Shown here: positions 53,830 to 64,000 of the stretch, in pieces
How the letters are laid out: the number at the start of each line of letters is the position of its first letter
Position numbering within the stretch: position 1 is the stretch's first letter
Assembly (NCBI RefSeq): GCF_020991455.1
Contig: NZ_JAJMOX010000001.1
Coordinates: 62,001 to 126,000 of the forward strand
From: Flavobacterium sp. JAS
Lineage (GTDB): Bacteria; Bacteroidota; Bacteroidia; Flavobacteriales; Flavobacteriaceae
Length of the DNA: 64,000 nt
Direction of reading: 5' to 3'
The notes under the pieces: model-generated
Database searches by the model: none
The model's input: the letters and a program-made list of their open reading frames with translations, nothing else
What the model was told of the DNA's origin: nothing
Made by a program: the position numbers and the translations under genes

Positions 53830-54402
53830 TTAAGAAATACTTTGTCTGATTCTGCTTAAAGATTCTGGAGTTATCCCTAAAAACGAAGCGATATAAATTA
53901 AAGGCGTTCGCTGGATTATTTTGGCTGGAGCCGATTCTAAAAAGGTTAAGTACTTTTCTTTCGCCGGAATCATTTGAAGTTTCAAAACGCGATCCGCCAT
54001 ACAAAGGTAATTCTGCTCTGCTAAAATCCTCCCGACACGTTCCCAATTTGGAATTTCGCCATATAAATATTGCATTTTGTTATAACTTATCGAAAGAACT
54101 TCGGAATCCTCTATACATTGAATGTTTTCAAAAGATGAGGTTTGATTGATGAAACTCGAATAAGAAGCAATAAAACCGTCATCACAACTCAAGTAAGTGG
54201 TGATTTCTTTTCCATCTTTTAAATAATAAACACGGGCTAATCCATCAATAATAAAAAAAATCTTGTTACTGATTTTTTCAAAAGAAGAAAGATCAGTTTT
54301 AGCATCAAATCTTTCATATTCAAAACAAGAATCAATCGTCTCGATTTCATTTTCAGAAAATGAAGCGATCGAAAGTATTTGTTTTTTTAATGATGAATTC
54401 AT
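53830..54402 (-). CDS. Crp/Fnr family transcriptional regulator
   Basis: A 190-residue regulator: cyclic-nucleotide-binding-like jelly roll at about 25-125 (IDGLARVYYLKDGKEITTYL), then a winged helix-turn-helix (TPLIYIASFLGITPESLSRI RQ). No cysteine set for an Fe-S cluster is seen, so an Fnr-type redox sensor is unlikely. It starts 8 bases after the flavoprotein stop, hence co-transcribed. Signal unknown. Confidence 0.9.
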   Translation of the reverse strand: MNSSLKKQILSIASFSENEIETIDSCFEYERFDAKTDLSSFEKISNKIFFIIDGLARVYYLKDGKEITTYLSCDDGFIASYSSFINQTSSFENIQCIEDSEVLSISYNKMQYLYGEIPNWERVGRILAEQNYLCMADRVLKLQMIPAKEKYLTFLESAPAKIIQRTPLIYIASFLGITPESLSRIRQSIS

Positions 54403-54410
54403 GATTGTTA

Positions 54411-55619
54411 TTAGATAGCATTAGCCAAAATAAACCCGCCTGTCCAGGCATTCTGAAAATTAAATCCTCCTGTAATGGCATCAATGTTTACAATCTCTCC
54501 AGCAAAATAAAGGTTTTGATGCAATTTGCTTTCCATGGTTTTGAAGTTGATTTCTTTTAAATCAATTCCTCCGGCGGTAACAAATTCTTCTTTAAAAGTA
54601 CTTTTTCCGTTAACCTGAAACTTTGCTTTTGTCAATTGAGAAGCTAAATTCTGTAATTGTATTTTAGATAAATCTGCCCATTTCGTTTCTGCTTCAATTT
54701 CTGAAGCTAAAACAAGGCTTTCCCACAAACGATTCGGGAAATCGAAAGGAGATTTTTTAGAAACGGCTTTTTTAGCGTGTTCCTGTTTTAAGTCTTTCAG
54801 AATTTTTTCGGCGTCTTCTGTATCAACATCGTTTAACCAATTTACAAAAATGGTAAACTGATAATTTTTATCGAATAAAATACGTGCGCCCCAAGCCGAA
54901 AGTTTTAGAATCGCTGGTCCGCTCATTCCCCAATGCGTGATTAACAAAGGTCCGGTAGATTCTAGTTTGGTATCTTTTACATTTACGGTAACTTGAGCAG
55001 CAACGCCGGGTAATTCTTTTATTCTTGGGTCTTTAATATTAAATGTAAATAGGGAAGGAACGGGGCTCACAATTGCGTGTCCTTGCGTTTGAAGCATTTC
55101 CCAGATTTTTGGGTTACTTCCTGTGGCAAGAACTAGTTTTTCTGTGGCATAATTTTCATCCTGAGTATCAATTTTCCAATGATTTTCAGCTTTAAAAATC
55201 GATTGTACGCTTTGTCCGGTTAAGACTTTAATACCTAATTTTCCGGTCGCTTCTAAGAAACAATCTATAATAGTTTGAGAGGAATTCGAAACGGGAAACA
55301 TTCTTCCGTCGTCTTCGATTTTTAATTCGACACCATGTTTTTCGAACCATTCAATTGTATCTCCGGAACAAAACTGGTGAAAAGGTCCACGAAGCTCTTT
55401 TTCGCCACGCGGATAAAATTTAACCAATTCATTTGGTTCAAAACAAGCGTGTGTTACGTTGCATCTTCCACCGCCGGAAACACGAACTTTAGAAAGTACT
55501 TCTTTCCCTCTTTCTAAAATGGCAATTTTCAGTTTTGGATTTTTCTCTGCAATATTAATCGCTGTAAAAAAACCTGCAGCGCCTCCGCCAACAATAATTA
55601 TGTCGAAATTTTTAATCAT
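54411..55619 (-). CDS. BaiN/HI0933-type NAD(P)/FAD-dependent oxidoreductase
   Basis: A 402-residue flavoprotein. FAD motif IIVGGGAAGFFTAINIAEKN at the N-terminus, GRCNVT in SGGGRCNVTHACFEPNE, and the C-terminal GEIVNIDAITGGFNFQNAWT GG are hallmarks of the BaiN/HI0933 family (YhiN-like). Cytoplasmic. Its physiological electron partner is not known; relatives include bile-acid- and aryl-reducing enzymes. Confidence 0.9.
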   Translation of the reverse strand: MIKNFDIIIVGGGAAGFFTAINIAEKNPKLKIAILERGKEVLSKVRVSGGGRCNVTHACFEPNELVKFYPRGEKELRGPFHQFCSGDTIEWFEKHGVELKIEDDGRMFPVSNSSQTIIDCFLEATGKLGIKVLTGQSVQSIFKAENHWKIDTQDENYATEKLVLATGSNPKIWEMLQTQGHAIVSPVPSLFTFNIKDPRIKELPGVAAQVTVNVKDTKLESTGPLLITHWGMSGPAILKLSAWGARILFDKNYQFTIFVNWLNDVDTEDAEKILKDLKQEHAKKAVSKKSPFDFPNRLWESLVLASEIEAETKWADLSKIQLQNLASQLTKAKFQVNGKSTFKEEFVTAGGIDLKEINFKTMESKLHQNLYFAGEIVNIDAITGGFNFQNAWTGGFILANAI

Positions 55620-55700
55620 ATTTTATTTTTTGCCACTATTTTTTTTGCCACGAATTCCACGAATTAACACAAATTTTAAATGTTGTGGACTTGTTAAATA

Positions 55701-55733
55701 ATCTTTGTCAAAGTTTTAAACTTTGACAAAGAT
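55701..55733. repeat. CTTTGTCAAAG palindrome, copy 3
   Basis: ATCTTTGTCAAAGTTT, single T, then exact complement (16-base arms). It lies 15 bases after the end of the GDPD gene on the minus strand. Same element as 8359-8391 and 10889-10919. Confidence 0.85.
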
Positions 55734-55747
55734 TGCAACGATTGGTT

Positions 55748-56425
55748 TTATAGTCTATCCGGAAAATCACTTATGATTCCGTCTACGTTATAGCTTTTTA
55801 TTCTTTGAATGTCTTCCGGAGAATCTACTGTCCAAGGCAGAACCTGAAATCCTTTTTCCTGTATTTCTTTAGTGTTTTCGGAATTCAATAATTGAAAATC
55901 CGGATTAATAGCTTTTGCTTTTATACTTTCAGCGAAAGCCAAAGCTTTGTCTACATCTTCTTCGGTTAAAACTCCGATCGCAATATTTGAATTTAGATTG
56001 TGGACTTCTTCAAGCATATTCCATTCAAAACTCGAAATGATGAAATCCCCATATTTCCAGTTTTTATCCGAAATATATTCTTCAATCAAAGCCACAACTT
56101 TACTCGCTGTTCCAACACCTTTTAACTCGACATTGATCAAGCATTTTTTGTCGATCAAATCAAAAACCTCAATTAAAGTTGGAATCTCAAGCTGATCTGC
56201 AATCAAAAAAGACTTTAATTGGGACAAAGATAAGTTATTTACAAGACCTTTTCCGTTGGTTGTTCTGTCGGTGGTTTCATCGTGCATTACGATTATATGC
56301 CCATCAGAACTTAAATGAACATCAAGTTCGATTCCGTCTGCGTTTAAGTCTAAAGCTTTCTGGAAGGATTTGAGTGTGTTTTCAGGTTCGTATCCTTTGG
56401 CGCCGCGATGTGCTATTTTTAGCAT
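55748..56425 (-). CDS. Glycerophosphodiester phosphodiesterase
   Basis: About 225 residues from ATG 56425 (MLKIAHRGAKGYEPENT). The GDPD motif HRG with the metal Glu in EPENT, then GIELDVHLSSDGHIIVMHDE TTDRTTNGKG, complete the active site. It hydrolyses glycerophosphodiesters to glycerol-3-phosphate plus an alcohol. An upstream ATG gives 17 more residues (MRPLRKTLRPLRLN), but these are translated CGCAAAGG repeat; not used. Confidence 0.92.
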   Translation of the reverse strand: MLKIAHRGAKGYEPENTLKSFQKALDLNADGIELDVHLSSDGHIIVMHDETTDRTTNGKGLVNNLSLSQLKSFLIADQLEIPTLIEVFDLIDKKCLINVELKGVGTASKVVALIEEYISDKNWKYGDFIISSFEWNMLEEVHNLNSNIAIGVLTEEDVDKALAFAESIKAKAINPDFQLLNSENTKEIQEKGFQVLPWTVDSPEDIQRIKSYNVDGIISDFPDRL

Positions 56426-56518
56426 GTTGAAGAAGTTTAACCGCAAAGGTCGCAAAGTTTTACGCAAAGGTCGCAAGGAATTTATTAAAAAAGTGTTGCC
56501 ACAGATTATAAGTATTTA

Positions 56519-56635
56519 TTTCTCTCGCAGATTTTGCAGATAAAGCAGATTTATTTTAGAATGCATTTATAAATAATCTGCGTATATCTGTTTATTTTTT
56601 TTAATCTGCCTTATCTGCAAAATCTGCGAGAGAAA
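56519..56635. repeat. Hairpin repeat of the TTCTC-TCG-CAGAT family, copy 3
   Basis: TTTCTCTCGCAGATTTTGC on the left and GCAAAATCTGCGAGAGAAA on the right, arms about 30 bases, loop of about 50. Longest and most regular copy of the family. Preceded by CGCAAAGGTCGCAAAG words at 56440-56480. Confidence 0.85.
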
Positions 56636-56651
56636 AACCTAGCGACTGCGG

Positions 56652-58319
56652 TTAAATTTTTTCCAATAGAACAAAATTGAAATCACTGTCAATTGAAACT
56701 TTTCCATCAATGACTTCAACTTCCTGATTAGAATAAGTATCTCTTAGTTTTGTTCCGTTTTGGAAAATAGAATCGACTTGAATTTCTTTTTTTCCTTGTG
56801 GTAAATCCAGACCAATAATTACCTGATCGGTAAAAGTATCTTTGGTAAATGTTCTCGAAAAAACATAAGGTTCACCGTTTATTTGTGAATGAATTCCGGC
56901 GCCAATCGCAGGATGATTTCGTCTAAATTGTCCTAATTTCTGCCAATGCAAAAGTGTTTTTTGTACTTCAGAATTATTCTGAATATCGTCCCAATTCATA
57001 TTCGAACGTAAAGTAGCATCGCCCTGAGTACCTTCAATAACCAAAGATCTGTTAGATTCATCGCCATAATAAACCTGAGACATTCCAGGCGAAAGCAATA
57101 ATTTAGTTCCGGCTTCGATGCCTTTTACTCTGTTTGCATCAAATGGTTGTCCATCATCGTGTGAAGACATATAATTAAGGACCGAATATCCTTTTAGATC
57201 ATTATTTAAAGCATTTGAATATTTCGAAAATAAACCTTCGTAATTGTTTTGAGCAGCATTCCATTTGAATTCAAAATTAATCATGCTGTTAAAACCATTC
57301 TGAAAGTAGTTCACTTTTCGATCTCCAAAATCATAATCTTGTCCACCGCTAATTCCGTAACCGTAAACTTCGGCAATAGTATAAAACGGATTTTGATCCA
57401 GAACTTGTAACGGATGATGTTTTTTCCAGTTTTCAAAAGCATAATCACATTCTTTTTTAAAATCTGCCCAAACGCTTTCTTCGGTATGTTTTACGGTATC
57501 TCCGCGATAACCGTCAACTCCAAATTCTGTTATATAATCGGTTAGCCATTTTATGATGTAATATTTTGGAGTTCTTGGATAATTTGTTCTTTTGAAAAAT
57601 TCATCCAATGAAGCTATTTCTTTTTCATAACGACCTTCTTTTTTCCATTTTCCGATTAAAAAAGGCGGTAATTCTACTTCCTGAACACTTTCAGTTCTAA
57701 CGTCCGGAAGATTGTCTACCAAAGTACACATCGTAGTATTTTCGAATGACTTATAATCGCAAACAACGCCGGTTCGAACCCAGTCTGATGGCCAAACAGG
57801 ATCTTCGGGAGTTACGGGGCCAGTATGATTAATAACGCCGTCAAGCATAATTCGGATGCCTTTTTCGTGTGCTTTTTTCACCAGATTTGCTAAGTCTTCT
57901 TTTGTTCCGAAGTTTGGATCTAAAGCTGTCCAATCTCTTGCCCAATAACCATGAAAACCATAACTCAATCCGGTTCCTTCGTCAACTCCATCGTGAATTT
58001 GTTCTACAATTGGTGTAAGCCAGATAGCATTTATCCCTAATTTTTCAAAATATCCTGATTCAATTTTTTTGGTAATTCCGATGATATCGCCACCTTCAAA
58101 TCCGCGTAATTTCCCTGGGGTTTTGGTGCGGTTGAAGTTTAAATCGTTAGAAGTATCTCCGTTATAAAAACGATCGGTAAGTAAAAAGTAAACATTTGCG
58201 CCTTCCCAAACGAAAGGTGTTTTCGAAATATTGTCGTTATTCATTGTAACTGATTTTGAGCCAGAACAACTCGTGATTATGAATACTAAAGGTAAAAAAA
58301 GGAAAGTGAGTTTTTTCAT
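56652..58319 (-). CDS. GH13 alpha-amylase family lipoprotein (SusG-like)
   Basis: A 555-residue lipoprotein (lipobox near TSCSGSK). The barrel shows VYFLLTDRFYNGDTSND, region II GVDGYRGDTVKHTEESVWAD with nucleophile Asp, the acid/base Glu in FYTIAEVYGYG and the third Asp in YMSSHDDGQPF. A C-terminal beta domain follows (SNQEVEVIDGKVSIDSDF). It degrades alpha-1,4-glucans, probably on the cell surface or outer membrane. The distance to the SusA-like gene (270 bases with two inverted repeats) suggests separate transcription. Confidence 0.9.
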   Translation of the reverse strand: MKKLTFLFLPLVFIITSCSGSKSVTMNNDNISKTPFVWEGANVYFLLTDRFYNGDTSNDLNFNRTKTPGKLRGFEGGDIIGITKKIESGYFEKLGINAIWLTPIVEQIHDGVDEGTGLSYGFHGYWARDWTALDPNFGTKEDLANLVKKAHEKGIRIMLDGVINHTGPVTPEDPVWPSDWVRTGVVCDYKSFENTTMCTLVDNLPDVRTESVQEVELPPFLIGKWKKEGRYEKEIASLDEFFKRTNYPRTPKYYIIKWLTDYITEFGVDGYRGDTVKHTEESVWADFKKECDYAFENWKKHHPLQVLDQNPFYTIAEVYGYGISGGQDYDFGDRKVNYFQNGFNSMINFEFKWNAAQNNYEGLFSKYSNALNNDLKGYSVLNYMSSHDDGQPFDANRVKGIEAGTKLLLSPGMSQVYYGDESNRSLVIEGTQGDATLRSNMNWDDIQNNSEVQKTLLHWQKLGQFRRNHPAIGAGIHSQINGEPYVFSRTFTKDTFTDQVIIGLDLPQGKKEIQVDSIFQNGTKLRDTYSNQEVEVIDGKVSIDSDFNFVLLEKI

Positions 58320-58365
58320 TTATTCTAAATTTAACAAGCATTTATAATTTGACTAAGACAAAAAA

Positions 58366-58431
58366 CCGCCACGAATTCACGAATTATTTTTTGACAATCT
58401 TTGATGATAATAATTTGTGAATTCGTGGCGG
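58366..58431. repeat. CCGCCACGAATTC inverted repeat
   Basis: CCGCCACGAATTCACGAATTA and its near-perfect complement (one mismatch) ending GAATTCGTGGCGG, loop about 20 bases. It lies between the two GH13 genes and could be a terminator-like structure without U run. Confidence 0.7.
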
Positions 58432-58451
58432 AAATAGTTGTCTATATTTAA

Positions 58452-58581
58452 ACACATAGAAACATAGATTTGATTCTCTTGAAAAGGTTATAACAAATGA
58501 CTAGTCATTTTCACATAGCTATGTGTGTTAATGCAAGTGAAACGCCTTTTGTCGAACTAAAAAATCTATGTCTCTATGTGT
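58452..58581. repeat. ACACATAG inverted repeat with inner palindrome
   Basis: ACACATAGAAACATAGATTT at the left and AAATCTATGTCTCTATGTGT at the right (one mismatch). Inside is the perfect palindrome CACATAGCTATGTG (58511-58524). It ends 8 bases before the SusA-like gene's stop codon (its 3' side). Confidence 0.75.
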
Positions 58582-58589
58582 GTAAAAAA

Positions 58590-60449
58590 TTATTCCAATT
58601 CTAAAACCACAGCCGATTTTGGTTCCAAAGTAATTTCAGAAGTTAAATCGAAAGTTTTTCCGGTTAGAACATCTTTTCCGGATTTAAAGCTTTTGATGTT
58701 TTCTTTAAAACGGTTTGTTTTGATAGTTTGCTCTTTTGCATTGTTATTAAAAACAACCATTACGGTTTTTGCATCGGTATATCTAAAATAAACATAAGTA
58801 TTGTTTTCCGGAATATAATGTGTCATTTTCCCGAAGTGAACGGCTTCATTTGATTTTCTCCAAGTGAATAATTTAGAAGTAAAATCAAAGTATTTTGCTT
58901 GTTCAGCATTTCTTCCTGATGCCGTAAAAGCATTGTTTTTGTCGCCATTCCATCCGCCTGGAAAATCCTGACGAATATCTGCATCACCTTTGCCTTTATC
59001 GCCACCCATTCCAATTTCTGAACCATAATACAATTGCGGAATTCCACGTATTGTAGCCAATAAAGTCATGGCAAGTTTGTATTTTGGTAAATCATATTTA
59101 AACTTATCATTCATACGATCTGTGTCATGATTTTCGGCAAAAACCAAAATGTTATTCGTATTTGGATATAAATAATCCATTGCAAAATTGTTATAGAATT
59201 TGATCAAACCGTTGTCCCAGTTTGGTTCGTCTTCGTTGAAAGCAGAAGTAACCTGACTTTGCAAAGTAAAATCCATTACACTTGGCAAATTCGAATTGTA
59301 ATTTTCGATCGCGCCAATTTTACTGTCTTTTTGCCAAAAGGCTAAATTCGCCTGATTGTGCATCCAGATTTCTCCAACAATATTAAAATTCGGATATTCA
59401 GTTGTAATCGATTTTGCCCAATTTGCCATTGCTGTTGGATCAGAATAATTATAAGTATCAACTCTAAATCCGTCAAGATTGGCAAATTCTATCCACCATA
59501 TGGCGTTTTGAGTTAAGTATTTTGCAACTAGAGGATTTTTCAAATTCAAATCTGGCATTGACGGAACAAACCAGCCATCAATACAAACTTCCTGATCTAA
59601 TTTTGAAGCGTGAATATCTGTAATAACTTCGCGTCTGTGGTGTGTTTGTGTGAAAGTTTCAAACTGATTAAACCATGTTTTCGTGGGAATATCTTTCATC
59701 ATCCAATGCGTAATTCCCCAGTGATTGGTTACATAATCCATAACCAGTTTCATGTCTTTTTTGTGCATTTCTGCAGAAAGACGAGCATAATCATCATTGG
59801 TTCCGTAACGTGGATCAATTTTGTAAACATCAGATTGTCCGTAAGTATGATACGAATGTTGTTTGTCGTTGTCTTCGCATAAAGGCGTGCTCCAAATTGT
59901 TGTTGCGCCAAGAGACGAAATATAATCCAGGTTTTTGATAATTCCTTCGATATCGCCGCCATGACGTCCGCTTGGATCTTGACGGTTTCCTTTTTCTGTT
60001 AAAGTAGCATCGCTATCGTTTTTCGGATTTCCATTAGCGAAACGATCCGGCATGATTAGGTAAATCATATCCGATGCATCGTAACTTTTTCTGTCTGCCG
60101 AATTTGCTCTTCTTTCTTTAAGAGAATATTTCTGCGTAAAAGCAATTTTGTTTTTGGTTTTGAAAGAGAAAACCAATTCAGAAGCTTTTAGGTTTTGTGT
60201 GTCAATTGTAATAAAAAGGTAGTTTGGATTTTCTGTTTTCTCTACATTTTTAATCACCACATTATTTGAAACTGAAGCTTCATATTGTGCGATATTTTTT
60301 CCGTAGAACATAATCTGTAATTCCGGATTTTTCATTCCTGCGTACCAAAACGGCGGTTCTACTTTCTGGATTTGCGCTTTCGCGGAAGCAGAAAAAAGTA
60401 GAATAAACAGAAGTATTTTATAGAATATTTGGTTGGTTTGAATTCTCAT
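58590..60449 (-). CDS. GH13 neopullulanase/cyclomaltodextrinase-like (SusA-like)
   Basis: A 619-residue exported enzyme: signal peptide to about SAKAQ, a beta-sandwich N-terminal domain of the cyclomaltodextrinase type (PPFWYAGMKNPELQIMFYGK), then the GH13 barrel with MPDRFANGNPKNDSDA, nucleophile Asp in DGFRVDTYNYSDP, acid/base Glu in VGEIWMHNQANLAF and FAENHDTDRM. This domain order matches Bacteroides SusA, the periplasmic neopullulanase. It acts on maltodextrins imported by the sus system. Confidence 0.92.
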   Translation of the reverse strand: MRIQTNQIFYKILLFILLFSASAKAQIQKVEPPFWYAGMKNPELQIMFYGKNIAQYEASVSNNVVIKNVEKTENPNYLFITIDTQNLKASELVFSFKTKNKIAFTQKYSLKERRANSADRKSYDASDMIYLIMPDRFANGNPKNDSDATLTEKGNRQDPSGRHGGDIEGIIKNLDYISSLGATTIWSTPLCEDNDKQHSYHTYGQSDVYKIDPRYGTNDDYARLSAEMHKKDMKLVMDYVTNHWGITHWMMKDIPTKTWFNQFETFTQTHHRREVITDIHASKLDQEVCIDGWFVPSMPDLNLKNPLVAKYLTQNAIWWIEFANLDGFRVDTYNYSDPTAMANWAKSITTEYPNFNIVGEIWMHNQANLAFWQKDSKIGAIENYNSNLPSVMDFTLQSQVTSAFNEDEPNWDNGLIKFYNNFAMDYLYPNTNNILVFAENHDTDRMNDKFKYDLPKYKLAMTLLATIRGIPQLYYGSEIGMGGDKGKGDADIRQDFPGGWNGDKNNAFTASGRNAEQAKYFDFTSKLFTWRKSNEAVHFGKMTHYIPENNTYVYFRYTDAKTVMVVFNNNAKEQTIKTNRFKENIKSFKSGKDVLTGKTFDLTSEITLEPKSAVVLELE

Positions 60450-60465
60450 AATTTATAGTTTTAAT

Positions 60466-60544
60466 TCCTGCAAGGTTTTCAAAACCTTGTAGGTATAATT
60501 GCAATGTTTAAGAAGACCTACAAGGTTTTGGAAACCTTGCAGGA
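60466..60544. repeat. CCTGCAAGGTTTT inverted repeat
   Basis: Arms of 29 bases (TCCTGCAAGGTTTTC... and ...GGAAACCTTGCAGGA), one mismatch, loop about 21 bases. Each arm contains its own short palindrome AAGGTTTT.AAAACCTT. It is in the spacer between SusA-like and GH97 genes. Confidence 0.75.
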
Positions 60545-60563
60545 CGACTTAAAATATATCAGA

Positions 60564-60605
60564 TAAAAAAAAGACAAGTAATCCTGGGGAAAATTACTTG
60601 TCTTT
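60564..60605 (-). terminator. Intrinsic terminator of the GH97 gene
   Basis: AAAGACAAGTAAT and ATTACTTGTCTTT make a perfect 13-pair stem, with A residues on the low-coordinate side giving a U run on minus-strand RNA. It is 8 bases after the GH97 stop. Confidence 0.85.
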
Positions 60606-60612
60606 GAAAAAA

Positions 60613-64000
<3,388 letters not shown>

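Noticed and set aside
56426..56476. N-terminal extension of GDPD (MRPLRKTLRPLRLN)
   Set aside because: It is translated CGCAAAGG repeat; the conserved HRG start is at ATG 56425.

Overview
The window is AT-rich DNA from a member of the Bacteroidetes, most likely Flavobacterium or a close relative. Supporting evidence: SusC/SusD-type TonB-dependent uptake genes, GH97 and GH65 starch enzymes, TAnnTTTG-type promoters, DUF-family proteins typical of flavobacteria, and spacers packed with short A/T-rich direct and inverted repeats. No rRNA, CRISPR array, prophage, integrase or transposase gene is visible. Three tRNA genes are present (two identical tRNA-Asp and one tRNA-Leu).

Layout. 0-9 kb: the end of a probable M1 aminopeptidase and a DUF58 protein, duplicated tRNA-Asp units, then an AraC regulator followed by a TolC/HlyD/MFS tripartite exporter and a HAD phosphatase/phosphoglucomutase-like gene. 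9-19 kb: tRNA-Leu, an M20 dipeptidase, two small stress/toxin-like lipoprotein and TPR genes, a BlaI/M56-TonB sensor pair, a saccharopine dehydrogenase-like oxidoreductase, DUF423 and pckA. 18.6-24 kb: a phytase and its TonB receptor, then DUF4407. 24-35 kb: housekeeping genes (PH/SHOCT protein, MmcQ, GNAT, cyclase, hemW, ruvC, a flippase-like membrane protein and glycosyltransferase pair, an RluB-type pseudouridine synthase). 34.6-38.6 kb: isoprenoid genes (diphosphomevalonate decarboxylase, mevalonate kinase, UbiA-type prenyltransferase) interrupted by a broken orphan antitoxin. 38.8-40.3 kb: TspO and a TPR protein.

40.3-51.4 kb holds the best candidate system: a polysaccharide/oligosaccharide utilisation locus with a divergent XylR-like (LacI-sensor plus AraC-HTH) regulator, a GH2 enzyme carrying the Ser-Asp doublet of exo-beta-glucosaminidases, an MFS permease, a ROK kinase lacking the usual zinc motif, and a SusC/SusD pair. 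The proposed flow is SusCD import of an oligosaccharide, periplasmic GH2 release of a monosaccharide, MFS import and ROK phosphorylation. Repeated sites (a 12-mer and TCGCAAA pairs 21 bp apart) lie between regulator and enzyme.

51.5-56.4 kb has two tandem paralogous carboxypeptidase-regulatory-like proteins, an MBL hydrolase, a Crp-type regulator, a BaiN-type flavoprotein and a GDPD. 56.6 kb to the end is the minus-strand part of a starch/maltodextrin (sus) locus: GH65 maltose phosphorylase (cut by the window edge), GH97 alpha-glucosidase, a SusA-like GH13 and a lipoprotein GH13 amylase.

The other striking theme is the intergenic repeat population: hairpin families recur after genes, some act as terminators, and one repeat (TTTCAGG type) appears inside a glycosyltransferase reading frame. 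Functions are inferred by reading sequence only; no database search was run.
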